Positions 1 through 6,103 of a DNA stretch of 15,169 bases are shown piece by piece (position 1 is the first letter of the stretch; each line of letters opens with the position of its first letter). Source of the DNA: Solirubrobacteraceae bacterium (GTDB taxonomy: Bacteria; Actinomycetota; Thermoleophilia; Solirubrobacterales; Solirubrobacteraceae). Below the pieces are notes generated by a model. The model was not told where the DNA came from. It did no database searches and saw only the letters and a program-made list of their open reading frames with translations. A program made the position numbers and the translations under genes. Location: assembly GCA_030038955.1 (NCBI GenBank), contig JASHQV010000290.1:1-15169 (forward strand), in the 5' to 3' direction.

Positions 1-738
1 CCCGACATGAGCACCCTGGTCAAGGACGGGATCGTCGCGAACACCTGGGACTCCGGCCCGTACGCGGGCAACGTCGCCGACTCGGTGGTGGTGATGATCG
101 TCCACAAGGGCAACCCCAAGCACATCACCGGGTGGAGCTCGCTGCTGCAGCCCGGGATCAAGGTGGTGACCCCGAACCCGTCGACGTCGGGCAGCGCGCG
201 CTGGAACATCCTGGCCGCCTACGGGGCCCAGCTCGAGCAGGGCAAGAGCCCGGCGGCGGCGCTGGCTTACGTGAAGGCGCTGCTGACCCAGCACACTGCC
301 AGCGAGCCGTCGAGTGCGAGCTCGGCGCTCGAGGCGTTCACGAGCGGTGAGGGCGACGTGCTGCTCGACTACGAGAGCGACGCGATCGCGGCGGAGCATG
401 CCGGCGATGCGATCCAGTACATCATCCCCAAGCAGACGATCCTGATCCAGACCCCGGACGCGGTCACCACCAAGAGCAAGCACGCCAAGCAGGCGCAGGC
501 ATTCGTCAACTGGCTGGTGACGCCGCAGGCACAGAGGATCTGGGCCCAGCAGGGGTACCGGCCGGTGCTGAAATCGGTGCTCGACCAGTACGCGTCGGAG
601 TTCCCGACGCCGTCGCAGCTGTTCACGATCAACTACCTGGGGGGCTGGACGAAGGCGAAGAGCGAGTTCTTCGATCCGTCGACCGGGTCGATCACCAAGA
701 TCGAGCAGGCAGCGGGGTACCCAACTGCCTCCAGCTGA
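1..738 (+). CDS. Sulfate/thiosulfate ABC transporter substrate-binding protein (5'-truncated)
   Basis: This is the C-terminal three quarters of a periplasmic-type sulfate-binding protein (Sbp/SubI/CysP family). It would capture sulfate or thiosulfate outside the membrane and deliver it to the CysT/CysW permease. The frame is open to the left edge of the window, so the signal peptide and first lobe are missing and the internal ATG at 7 is not a real start. The visible part holds the family signature VTPNPSTSGSARWN (around 170-210), which lines the anion pocket, and GDVLLDYESDA (around 354-385), the second-lobe hinge region. The closing PQAQRIWAQQGYRPV segment is typical of solute-binding proteins. 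It is followed after 64 bp by cysT on the same strand. Sulfate rather than molybdate is inferred from the TPNPxTSG motif and the CysT/W/A neighbours; thiosulfate specificity cannot be told apart. Confidence 0.9.
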   Translation, partial: PDMSTLVKDGIVANTWDSGPYAGNVADSVVVMIVHKGNPKHITGWSSLLQPGIKVVTPNPSTSGSARWNILAAYGAQLEQGKSPAAALAYVKALLTQHTASEPSSASSALEAFTSGEGDVLLDYESDAIAAEHAGDAIQYIIPKQTILIQTPDAVTTKSKHAKQAQAFVNWLVTPQAQRIWAQQGYRPVLKSVLDQYASEFPTPSQLFTINYLGGWTKAKSEFFDPSTGSITKIEQAAGYPTASS

Positions 739-802
739 CTCCGCGCTCGCGGTTCATCCGAATCGCTCGCTGGCCGCCGGACGGGCCGGGACCAGGGCTC
801 GG

Positions 803-1564
803 GTGCGTGCACCCGGCCTCGGCCTCGGGCTGGTCCTGCTGTACCTGAGCGCGATCGTGATGATCCCGCTGGCCGCGGTCGCGGTCGACGCCTTCTCCGG
901 CGGGCTCGGCACGTTCTGGTCATCGGTCACCAACAGCCTGGCGCTGAACGCGCTCGAGGTGACGCTGGTGATCTCGCTGATCGTCGCGGCGATCGGCGCG
1001 GTGATGGGCACCGCCGTGGCATGGGTGCTGGTCCGTGACCGGCTTCCCGCTCAGCGTCTGCTGAACGCCTTGATCGACCTGCCGTTCGCGCTGCCGACGA
1101 TCGTCGCCGGCGTCACCCTGCTCGCGCTGTACGGGCCGAGCAGCCCGATCGGCGTGAACATTGCGTTCACGCGGACGATCGTGGTGGTGGCGCTGCTGTT
1201 CGTGACGCTCCCGTTCGTGGTCCGCTCGGTGCAGCCGGTGCTGCTCGAGTGCGACCCAGAAGTGGAGGAAGCGGCTGCCTCGCTCGGCGCCTCGGGCGCG
1301 GTCACGTTCCGCCGGATCGTGCTGCCGGCGCTGCGTCCCGCGATTCTGTCCGGCGCGGGTCTGGCGTTCGCGCGCGCGGTCGGCGAGATCGGAACGCTGC
1401 TGCTGATCGCCGGCAAGATCCAGATTGCCAGCATCGTCATCTATGACGACATCGAGAGTGACGCCACCCACTCGGCTGCCGCGCTGTCCGTCGTGCTGCT
1501 GCTGTTCTCGCTGCTGATCCTGGCCGCGCTGCGTCGCTTCGGGGAGGTGCGAGTTGGTCGTTAG
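803..1564 (+). CDS. cysT: Sulfate ABC transporter permease CysT
   Basis: Inner-membrane permease, one half of the CysT/CysW channel that moves sulfate into the cytoplasm using CysA ATP hydrolysis. The 253-residue protein has about six hydrophobic segments starting at VLLYLSAIVMIPLAAV. It carries the ABC-permease EAA loop (EEAAASLGASGAVTFRRIVLPALRP), where the coupling helix meets CysA, followed by FARAVGEIGTLLLIAG, which is characteristic of the CysT/CysU family. The length is normal for CysT (about 270). The GTG at 803 is the first ordinary start and has a modest AGGG about 5 nt upstream. The frame stays open upstream toward the binding-protein gene, so a slightly longer N-terminus from a rare start cannot be excluded. 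It overlaps cysW by 11 bp, so the two permease halves are translationally coupled. Confidence 0.92.
   Translation: MRAPGLGLGLVLLYLSAIVMIPLAAVAVDAFSGGLGTFWSSVTNSLALNALEVTLVISLIVAAIGAVMGTAVAWVLVRDRLPAQRLLNALIDLPFALPTIVAGVTLLALYGPSSPIGVNIAFTRTIVVVALLFVTLPFVVRSVQPVLLECDPEVEEAAASLGASGAVTFRRIVLPALRPAILSGAGLAFARAVGEIGTLLLIAGKIQIASIVIYDDIESDATHSAAALSVVLLLFSLLILAALRRFGEVRVGR
1541..1547 (+). promoter_or_regulatory. Shine-Dalgarno deciding the cysW TTG start
   Basis: GGGGAGG lies 6 nt before TTG 1554 and within the end of cysT. It supports the non-ATG start and the 11-bp gene overlap. Confidence 0.7.
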
Positions 1565-2384
1565 CCGTCGCACCGCGTGGTCGCTGCGGACGCTCGTGCT
1601 CGTCTACCTGACGCTGTTGCTGTTGCTGCCGATCGGCGTCGTGTTCGTGCGCACGTTCGAGCACGGCCTGGGGACCGCGTGGTCGTGGATGACGACGCCG
1701 GCGGCGATCAGCGCGCTATGGCTGACCGTGGTCATCGCGATCATCGCCGTGCCACTGAACACCGTGTTTGGCGTCGGCTGCGCGCTGGCGCTGGTTCGCG
1801 GTGACTCGACGCGCCGGCCGGTGCGGTGGCTGCGGGGCTTGCTCGGCGCGGTGATCGATCTGCCGTTCGCGGTGTCGCCGGTGATCGTCGGGCTTGCGTT
1901 GATCCTCGTGTACGGCCAGTCGGGGTGGTTTGGGAGCTGGCTCACGGGTCACGGGATCCAGATCATCTACGCGCCAGCCGGGATGGTGATCGCCACCGTG
2001 TTCGTGTCGTTGCCGTTCGTCGTGCGCGAGGTCAGCCCGGTGCTGCTCGAGGTTGGAGACGAGCAGGAGCAGGCGGCGGCCACACTCGGCGCCTCGTCGT
2101 GGCAGACGTTCTGGCGGATCACGATTCCCTCGATCAGCTGGGGCGTGGCCTACGGGGTCGTGCTGACAACGGCCCGGGCGCTCGGCGAGATCGGCGCCGT
2201 GCTGGTCGTCTCGTCGAACGTGGCCGGCTCCACGCAGACGCTGCCGCTGCTCGTCTACGATCGCCAGCAGGGGTTCGGCGAGGCGGCCACGACCAGCTCT
2301 TACGCAGCCGCCACCGAGCTCGCCGTGCTGTCGCTGCTGGTACTGCTCGTGATGACCCTGCTGGGCCGGAGGAGGTCCGGATGA
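1554..2384 (+). CDS. cysW: Sulfate ABC transporter permease CysW
   Basis: Second membrane permease of the sulfate importer, pairing with CysT. The 276 residues include hydrophobic segments from residue 12 onward (LVLVYLTLLLLLPIGVVFV). The EAA coupling loop reads EQEQAAATLGASSWQTFWRI, and the segment TTARALGEIGAVLVVSSN followed by QTLPLLVYDRQQGF is a CysW hallmark. Translation starts at TTG 1554, inside the end of cysT, preceded by a strong Shine-Dalgarno GGGGAGG at 1541-1547 with a 6-nt spacer. The last codons (GRRRSG) and the TGA lie in the first copy of a 21-bp direct repeat, and that TGA overlaps an ATG at 2381. The family assignment is secure. Sulfate versus thiosulfate versus molybdate selectivity rests on operon context. 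Confidence 0.92.
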   Translation: MVVSRRTAWSLRTLVLVYLTLLLLLPIGVVFVRTFEHGLGTAWSWMTTPAAISALWLTVVIAIIAVPLNTVFGVGCALALVRGDSTRRPVRWLRGLLGAVIDLPFAVSPVIVGLALILVYGQSGWFGSWLTGHGIQIIYAPAGMVIATVFVSLPFVVREVSPVLLEVGDEQEQAAATLGASSWQTFWRITIPSISWGVAYGVVLTTARALGEIGAVLVVSSNVAGSTQTLPLLVYDRQQGFGEAATTSSYAAATELAVLSLLVLLVMTLLGRRRSG

Positions 2385-2410
2385 CGCCAGGCCGGAGGAG
2401 GTCCGGATGA
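2364..2410 (+). repeat. 21-bp tandem direct repeat duplicating RBS and start codon at the cysW/cysA junction
   Basis: The 21 bases at 2364-2384 recur exactly at 2390-2410, an offset of 26 bp. Each copy contains the Shine-Dalgarno core GGAGGAGG (2368-2375 and 2394-2401), then TCCGG, then ATGA. In the first copy ATGA joins the cysW stop to an ATG at 2381. In the second, ATGA joins the stop of the resulting nine-codon ORF to the cysA start at 2407. Because 26 is not a multiple of three, the duplication did not simply lengthen CysW. Confidence 0.95.
2381..2410 (+). CDS. Nine-codon coupling mini-ORF between cysW and cysA
   Basis: The ATG at 2381 overlaps the cysW TGA (ATGA). It reads M-T-P-G-R-R-R-S-G and stops at TGA 2408-2410, which overlaps the cysA ATG (ATGA again). 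It has its own GGAGGAGG with a 5-nt spacer. Its last six residues equal the last six of CysW because both come from the duplicated segment. It is seen directly in the sequence. Whether it is translated, or only relays ribosomes into cysA, is inference; it is probably a by-product of the duplication rather than a functional peptide. Confidence 0.45.
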   Translation: MTPGRRRSG

Positions 2411-3384
2411 AGATCGAGGCTCGTGAGGTGGAGAAGCGGTTTGGCGACTTCACCGCCCTGGACAGCGTCACCCTGGAGGTGCCGGAGGGCTCGCTGACGG
2501 CGCTGCTGGGGCCGAGCGGCTCTGGCAAGTCGACGCTGCTGCGGATCATCGCCGGGCTCGAGACGCCGGACCACGGGCGCGTGCTGATCGACGCGGTCGA
2601 CGTCACCGATGCGCGTCCGCAGGAGCGGCAGCTCGGCTTCGTCTTCCAGCACTACGCCCCCTTCCAGCACATGAGCGTGTTCGAGAACGTCGCCTTCGGG
2701 CTGCGCGTGCGCAAGCGCCCCAAGCCCGAGGTGCGCGAGCGCGTGCAGGAGCTGCTCGAGCTGGTCGGCCTCAGCAAGTGGGCAGGGCAGCGGCCGCAGC
2801 AGCTGTCGGGTGGCCAGCGCCAGCGCATGGCGCTCGCCCGCGCGCTCGCCGTCGAGCCGCGCGTGCTGCTGCTCGACGAGCCGTTCGGCGCGCTTGACGC
2901 CACCGTCCGCGCCGAGCTGCGGCAGTGGCTGCGCCGGCTCCACGACGACTCCGGCGTGACGACGCTGCTGGTCACGCACGACCAGGAGGAGGCGATGGAG
3001 GTGGCCGACCGGATCGCGGTGATGAACACCGCCCGGATCGAGCAGGTCGGCAGTCCGTTGGAGATCTATGACCACCCCGCCTCCGAGTTCGTGATGAGCT
3101 TCGTCGGGCCGGTCAGCCGCGTGCACGGAAAGCTCGTGCGCCCGCACGACATGGACGTGTCGCTGTCGCCGGGGGATGGCACCGTCGAGGCGATCGTCAG
3201 CCGCGTCGTGCACCTCGGTTTCGAGGTTCGGGTGCAGCTCGAGCTGGCCGGCGGCGGGCACGCTCAGGCGCAGCTGACCCGCGCGCGTGCCGTCGAGCTG
3301 GAGCTCACCCGCGGAGCGGTCGTCTACGTGCGGCCGCCGGCGGCGGCGCCGGTCGGCGCCGCCGCCGCTCCGGCTACCGCGTGA
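2407..3384 (+). CDS. cysA: Sulfate/thiosulfate ABC transporter ATP-binding protein CysA
   Basis: Cytoplasmic ATPase that powers CysT/CysW. The 325-residue protein has all ABC motifs: Walker A GPSGSGKST (35-43), Q-loop glutamine 81 (VFQHYAPFQHM, the CysA-type Q-loop), signature LSGGQRQR (133-140), Walker B VLLLDEPFGALD (from 153), and H-loop histidine 191 (VTHDQEEAMEVADR). The region after about residue 235 is a short TOBE-like regulatory domain (KLVRPHDMDVSL onward), and the tail is a low-complexity Ala/Pro run. ATG 2407 is chosen because GGAGGAGG lies 5 nt upstream and it overlaps the preceding stop. Length and Q-loop match CysA better than MalK or ModC. It ends 60 bp before the stop of the convergent Rrf2 gene. 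Confidence 0.95.
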   Translation: MKIEAREVEKRFGDFTALDSVTLEVPEGSLTALLGPSGSGKSTLLRIIAGLETPDHGRVLIDAVDVTDARPQERQLGFVFQHYAPFQHMSVFENVAFGLRVRKRPKPEVRERVQELLELVGLSKWAGQRPQQLSGGQRQRMALARALAVEPRVLLLDEPFGALDATVRAELRQWLRRLHDDSGVTTLLVTHDQEEAMEVADRIAVMNTARIEQVGSPLEIYDHPASEFVMSFVGPVSRVHGKLVRPHDMDVSLSPGDGTVEAIVSRVVHLGFEVRVQLELAGGGHAQAQLTRARAVELELTRGAVVYVRPPAAAPVGAAAAPATA

Positions 3385-3405
3385 GTCGGCCCGCCACCGA
3401 TGTGC

Positions 3406-3430
3406 GCCGGCGCCGATCCGCAGCGCCGGC
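3406..3430. terminator. Candidate bidirectional terminator hairpin between cysA and the Rrf2 gene
   Basis: Perfect 8-bp GC-rich inverted repeat, GCCGGCGC at 3406-3413 and GCGCCGGC at 3423-3430, with a 9-nt loop. It sits between two convergent genes (stops at 3384 and 3445). There is no T-tract on either side, so function as a terminator is inferred from position and stem strength. Confidence 0.5.
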
Positions 3431-3444
3431 CCTCGCGTGACCGG

Positions 3445-3903
3445 CTATCGCGTGACCCACGCCTCCGGGTCCTCGGCGAGCTTGTCGATCGCCGCCGGCA
3501 GCCGTCCCTCGGCGACGTCGGCGACGCTGACGTTCTCGACCACCTGCCGCAGGTTGGCACGGACCGCGATCCACACGCGCAGCAGCGCCTCCGCGGCGCC
3601 GGCATAGGTCGCCTGCTCGGGCGGGGCTCCGCGCACGCTGGCCAGCGGGCCCTCCACGGCTCTGATGATGTCGGCGACGCTGATCTCGGCCGCCGGCTTG
3701 GCGAGCGTGAAGCCACCTTCGGCGCCGCGGTGCGAGCGCACGATGCCGGCATGCCGCAGCTCGCCGAAGATGTTCTCCAGGAAATTCAGGGGGATGTCCT
3801 GGGCGGTGGCGATCCGCTCCGCTTTGACCGGCTTGCTGCCATTGCTTGCGGCCAACTCCACGACCGCACGAACGGCATAGTCGGCTTTGGCCGAGATCCG
3901 CAT
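3445..3903 (-). CDS. Rrf2-family transcriptional regulator, cysteine-free
   Basis: DNA-binding regulator with an N-terminal winged helix-turn-helix. The canonical family start MRISAKADYAVRAVVELA is followed by IATAQDIPLNFLENIFGELRHAGIVRSHRGAEGGFTLAK (recognition helix and wing, to about residue 70), then a helical dimerisation region. The length of 152 aa is usual. No cysteine occurs anywhere, so it cannot bind an Fe-S cluster through Cys as IscR or NsrR do. In that it resembles CymR-type Rrf2 proteins, which control cysteine/sulfur genes in Firmicutes by protein interaction. It lies tail-to-tail with the sulfate importer operon, so control of sulfur uptake is a reasonable inference but unproven. 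No Shine-Dalgarno is visible before ATG 3903, and a repeat element begins about 15 bp upstream. Confidence 0.88.
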   Translation of the reverse strand: MRISAKADYAVRAVVELAASNGSKPVKAERIATAQDIPLNFLENIFGELRHAGIVRSHRGAEGGFTLAKPAAEISVADIIRAVEGPLASVRGAPPEQATYAGAAEALLRVWIAVRANLRQVVENVSVADVAEGRLPAAIDKLAEDPEAWVTR

Positions 3904-3918
3904 GGTCGCGGAATCTTA

Positions 3919-4079
3919 GGACCTATCCCACTTGGATCGCACACCTGGATGCGGCCCAGGTCCGGCGCTGGCTCGCCAGGCGCGGTCTTGCAGGTGGCTC
4001 ACTACCTGCCACGACCTCGTGCGGCGCCCAGCTTGGCCCTGAACCACCCCACTCGCACGCGCCCAACTGAGATAGGTCC
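3919..4079. mobile_element. MITE-like element copy 1 (161 bp, imperfect terminal inverted repeats, TTA flanks)
   Basis: The left end begins GGACCTATCCCACTTGG and the right end finishes CCAACTGAGATAGGTCC, which are imperfect inverted repeats of each other over about 17-20 bp. Both sides are flanked by TTA (3916-3918 and 4080-4082), inside a direct CTTAG pentamer. No transposase frame fits inside. The outer 41 bp (3919-3959) recurs in inverted orientation at 5216-5256 with one mismatch. It fills nearly the whole gap between the lyase stop (4111) and the Rrf2 start (3903). A TNA target duplication would fit some IS5-family groups; that parentage is only inference. Confidence 0.72.
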
Positions 4080-4110
4080 TTAGAGCCCGTGACGGCCGCA
4101 CGCAACGCAC

Positions 4111-5160
4111 TCAGAACTCGTAGGCGGCCTTCAGCTGCTCGTCCTTGTCGGCCAGCATCCGCGCCAGGCTGACGATCACCTGGCATTGCTTCCAGGTGGC
4201 GTCGTCCTGCATCTTGCCGTCGATCATGTGCACGCCGCGACCGTCGGGAATCGCCGCCAGCACCTTCTTCGCGAACAGCACCTCCTCGGGCGGGGGGCTG
4301 AACACCCGCTTGGCGATCTCGATCTGGCTCGGGTGCAGCGACCATGCGCCGACGCAGCCGAGCAGGAACGCCGCTCGGAACTGCGTCTCGCAGCCGACCG
4401 TGTCGCCGATGTCCCCGTAGGGCCCGTAGAACGGGAGGATCCCAGCGGACGTGCAGGCGTCGACCATCCGCGCGAGCGAGTAGTGCCACGGATCCTGCTG
4501 GGCGCTGGCCCGGTCCGCCTCGGGGTCGTCCGGGTCCGGATCCTCGATCACCCGGTACCCCGGGTGGCCGCCGCCGACCCGCGTCGTCTTCATCCGCCTG
4601 GACGCGGCCAGGTCGGCCGGTCCGAAGCTGATTCCCTGCATGCGCGGGCTGGCGGTGGCGATCTCCTCGAGGTTGATGACGCCCAGCCCGGTCTCCAGGA
4701 TCGCGTGCACGAGGATCGGCTGCTCCAGTCCCGCTTTCGCCTCCAGCTGCGCCAGCAGCCGGTCGACGTAGTGGATGTCCCAGGGTCCCTCGACCTTGGG
4801 CAGCATGATCACGTCGAGCTTGTCGCCGATCTCGCCGACCAGCGTCTCCAGGTCGTCCAGCACCCACGGCGACTCGAGGCTGTTGACACGGGTCCACAGC
4901 TGGGTGTCGCCGAGCTCGATCTGCTTGCCGACGCGCACCAGCCCGTCGCGCGCGGCCTGCTTGCGATCGACCGGCACGGCATCCTCCAGGTTGCCCAGCA
5001 GGATGTCCACGGTGCCGACGATCTCCGGGGCCTTGGCGACCATCTTCTCGTTGGAGAAGTCGAGGAAGTGGATCATCCGCGAAGGCTTGAACGGGATCTC
5101 CAGCACCGGCGCGGGCGCGCCGATCGCCAGGGGCTTGACGAAGTCACGGGGGTTTCGCAC
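4111..5160 (-). CDS. HpcH/HpaI (CitE-like) CoA-ester lyase, malyl-CoA/methylmalyl-CoA lyase type
   Basis: Member of the TIM-barrel aldolase family that includes citrate lyase beta and malyl-CoA lyase. It would cleave or form a C-C bond in a CoA thioester such as (S)-malyl-CoA or beta-methylmalyl-CoA with Mg2+. Visible motifs: LLGNLEDAVP (55-63), VIMLPKVEG (117-125), ILETGLGV with metal-ligand Glu156, and FGPADLA with metal-ligand Asp183. An acidic insertion (DPDPDDPEAD) follows at about 208-217. The 349 residues make it longer than typical CitE (about 270-320). GTG 5160 is chosen because AAGGAG lies 7 nt upstream at 5168-5173; the upstream GTG at 5181 would put that site inside the gene. It is divergent from a MaoC hydratase, a common partner in CoA-ester pathways. 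The substrate cannot be settled from sequence alone. Confidence 0.85.
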   Translation of the reverse strand: MRNPRDFVKPLAIGAPAPVLEIPFKPSRMIHFLDFSNEKMVAKAPEIVGTVDILLGNLEDAVPVDRKQAARDGLVRVGKQIELGDTQLWTRVNSLESPWVLDDLETLVGEIGDKLDVIMLPKVEGPWDIHYVDRLLAQLEAKAGLEQPILVHAILETGLGVINLEEIATASPRMQGISFGPADLAASRRMKTTRVGGGHPGYRVIEDPDPDDPEADRASAQQDPWHYSLARMVDACTSAGILPFYGPYGDIGDTVGCETQFRAAFLLGCVGAWSLHPSQIEIAKRVFSPPPEEVLFAKKVLAAIPDGRGVHMIDGKMQDDATWKQCQVIVSLARMLADKDEQLKAAYEF

Positions 5161-5190
5161 GGGTGGTCTCCTTGTCGTCACGACGCCTTA

Positions 5191-5256
5191 GGGCATATCT
5201 CAGTTGGGCGCGCGACTGGGCCGCATCCAGGCGTGCGATCCAAGTGGGATAGGTCC
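5191..5256. mobile_element. MITE-like element copy 2 (66 bp, internally deleted, inverted relative to copy 1)
   Basis: Begins GGGCATATCTCAGTTGGG and ends CCAAGTGGGATAGGTCC, flanked by TTA (5188-5190) and TCA (5257-5259). Positions 5216-5256 match the reverse complement of 3919-3959 at 40 of 41 bases, and the left end matches the other terminus of copy 1. It lacks about 95 bp of the interior. It lies 30 bp upstream of the lyase start and could fold as one imperfect hairpin. Confidence 0.7.
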
Positions 5257-5262
5257 TCAGCA

Positions 5263-5282
5263 CGCCAACGCTAGCGTTGGCG
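5263..5282. promoter_or_regulatory. Perfect 20-bp palindrome, candidate operator
   Basis: CGCCAACGCTAGCGTTGGCG equals its own reverse complement with no mismatch and no spacer. It sits 7 bp beyond repeat copy 2, between the two divergent genes. It could be a dimeric regulator site. A role as a remnant hairpin of the neighbouring repeat is also possible. Confidence 0.5.
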
Positions 5283-5292
5283 CTCCCGCGCT

Positions 5293-5323
5293 GGCGGCCC
5301 GACGGCCTCCGAGCCGGGCCGCC
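5293..5323. repeat. Strong GC-rich hairpin upstream of the maoC promoter
   Basis: GGCGGCCC (5293-5300) pairs perfectly with GGGCCGCC (5316-5323), with further GGC/GCC pairing inside. There is no T-tract. It could insulate the maoC promoter from incoming transcription, but its function is unknown. Confidence 0.45.
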
Positions 5324-5340
5324 GCCGCTGTTCAATCGTC

Positions 5341-5368
5341 TTGCGCCGAGCGTCCGATCCCGTATAAT
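5341..5368 (+). promoter_or_regulatory. Sigma70-like promoter for maoC (and probably pckG)
   Basis: TTGCGC at 5341-5346 and a perfect TATAAT at 5363-5368, separated by 16 bp, in an otherwise GC-rich gap. Initiation would fall near 5375, leaving about 108 nt of leader before ATG 5483. This is the clearest promoter in the window. Confidence 0.6.
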
Positions 5369-5371
5369 CGC

Positions 5372-5395
5372 CCGCCTCCGCAAGGGTGGAGGCGG
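5372..5395 (+). promoter_or_regulatory. Inverted repeat spanning the predicted maoC transcription start
   Basis: CCGCCTCC (5372-5379) and GGAGGCGG (5388-5395) are perfect 8-bp arms around an 8-nt centre, starting 4 bp after the TATAAT box. The position suits a repressor operator. If transcription starts upstream of the left arm it could instead be a 5' RNA stem-loop. Confidence 0.4.
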
Positions 5396-5482
5396 CGAAC
5401 AAGGCCCGTGCACCCGCGCGGGTTGAGTGGTTTAACAGCGTCGCCTCGCTCCTGCGGCCACGGACCGACTCAGGAGAACCCG

Positions 5483-6022
5483 ATGAGCTCTGTAGAGACC
5501 GATCAGGCGGCGCGCGAGGCCACCGGCGCGCACCCCTACGGCCGCTACCTGGAGGAGTTCGAGGTCGGTGCCGTGTACAAGCACTGGCCAGCCAAGACCG
5601 TGACCGAGGCCGATGACCATCTGTTCTGCCTGCTGACGATGAACCACCATCCGCTGCACATCAACGATGTCTACGCAGCCGGCTCGCAGCAGGGTCGCAA
5701 CGTGGTCGTCGGACCGCTGGTCTACTCGCTGGCGCTGGGGATGAGCGTGTCCGACGTGAGCGGCAAGGCGATCGCCAACCTTGCGACTGAGGAGCTGTCG
5801 CATCCGGCGCCGGTGTTCCACGGCGACACGCTGTTCTGCGAGTCCGAGGTGCTGGAGGTGCGCCCGTCGCGCTCCAAGCCCGACCGCGGGACGGTCAAGG
5901 TGCACACGCGCGTCCTCAACCAGGAGGGCACGCTGGTCGCCGAGTTCAAGCGACTTGTGCTGGTCCCGCGCAGGCCGGATGAAGCTGCTGAGGTAAACGA
6001 AACGAGCCACCCAGACCCGTAA
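5483..6022 (+). CDS. MaoC-family dehydratase/hydratase
   Basis: Hot-dog-fold protein of the MaoC / (R)-enoyl-CoA hydratase family, 179 aa, acting in the cytoplasm on a CoA thioester. The N-terminal strand YLEEFEVGAVYKHWPAKTVTEADDHLF leads into the substrate helix motif MNHHPLHIND (53-62), the counterpart of the usual hydratase dyad region, then VVVGPLVYSLALGMS (75-89) and LSHPAPVFHGDTLFCESEVLEVRPSRS (about 105-131). The ATG at 5483 is preceded by CAGGAG with a 6-nt gap; an open frame from 5204 is non-coding and includes the promoter. Divergence from the CoA-ester lyase suggests the pair handle one intermediate, for example mesaconyl-/methylmalyl-CoA or a branched-chain acyl-CoA. Mesaconyl-CoA hydratase activity is inference. 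Confidence 0.85.
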   Translation: MSSVETDQAAREATGAHPYGRYLEEFEVGAVYKHWPAKTVTEADDHLFCLLTMNHHPLHINDVYAAGSQQGRNVVVGPLVYSLALGMSVSDVSGKAIANLATEELSHPAPVFHGDTLFCESEVLEVRPSRSKPDRGTVKVHTRVLNQEGTLVAEFKRLVLVPRRPDEAAEVNETSHPDP

Positions 6023-6088
6023 GTGCGGTTCCCCACGGATGCCGGAGAGCAACCTCCCGGTACCCTGACGGACCACCGCCTGCTCTCA

Positions 6089-6094
6089 AGGAGT
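6089..6094 (+). promoter_or_regulatory. Shine-Dalgarno deciding the pckG start
   Basis: AAGGAG lies 9 nt before ATG 6104, whereas no such site precedes the more upstream in-frame codons back to 6023. It therefore fixes the PckG N-terminus at MSHTAPEKQQ. Confidence 0.65.
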
Positions 6095-6103
6095 GCCTGC
6101 CAC

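Larger units (their letters stand above)
5257..5482. other. Regulatory intergenic region between divergent lyase and maoC genes
   Basis: With copy 2 of the repeat this makes a 322-bp gap (5161-5482) between divergent starts. It holds, in order, a perfect 20-bp palindrome, a strong GC hairpin, a sigma70-like promoter pointing at maoC, an inverted repeat across the predicted transcription start, and a 12-bp palindrome (ACCCGCGCGGGT, 5412-5423). No small gene and no riboswitch class I recognise was found. The maoC Shine-Dalgarno CAGGAG (5471-5476) closes the region. Confidence 0.6.

Noticed and set aside
741..752. CCGCGCTCGCGG hairpin in the gap between the binding protein and cysT
   Set aside because: The stem is only 4-5 bp; too short to call an attenuator or terminator.
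2134..3261. 375-codon minus-strand frame opposite cysA
   Set aside because: Antisense shadow of cysA/cysW with His/Arg-rich low-complexity translation and no family motif.
3370..3455. 15-bp near-repeat (CCGGCTACCGCGTGA and CCGGCTATCGCGTGA) at the ends of cysA and the Rrf2 gene
   Set aside because: Short, GC-rich and with one mismatch; it may be chance and has no clear structure beyond the terminator hairpin between.
3919..4083. Coding capacity inside repeat copy 1
   Set aside because: Short frames running through it only reflect open high-GC sequence; none has a start with a ribosome site or a transposase motif.
5161..5181. GTG 5181 as start of the CoA-ester lyase
   Set aside because: The AAGGAG site at 5168-5173 fits GTG 5160 and would be inside the gene if translation began at 5181.
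5204..5482. Upstream extension of maoC to an ATG at 5204
   Set aside because: It would place the repeat element, palindromes and the TATAAT promoter inside the gene; ATG 5483 has a good Shine-Dalgarno and matches the family N-terminus.
5369..5482. Possible riboswitch in the maoC leader
   Set aside because: It contains stem-loops, but I could match no conserved core of a known riboswitch class.
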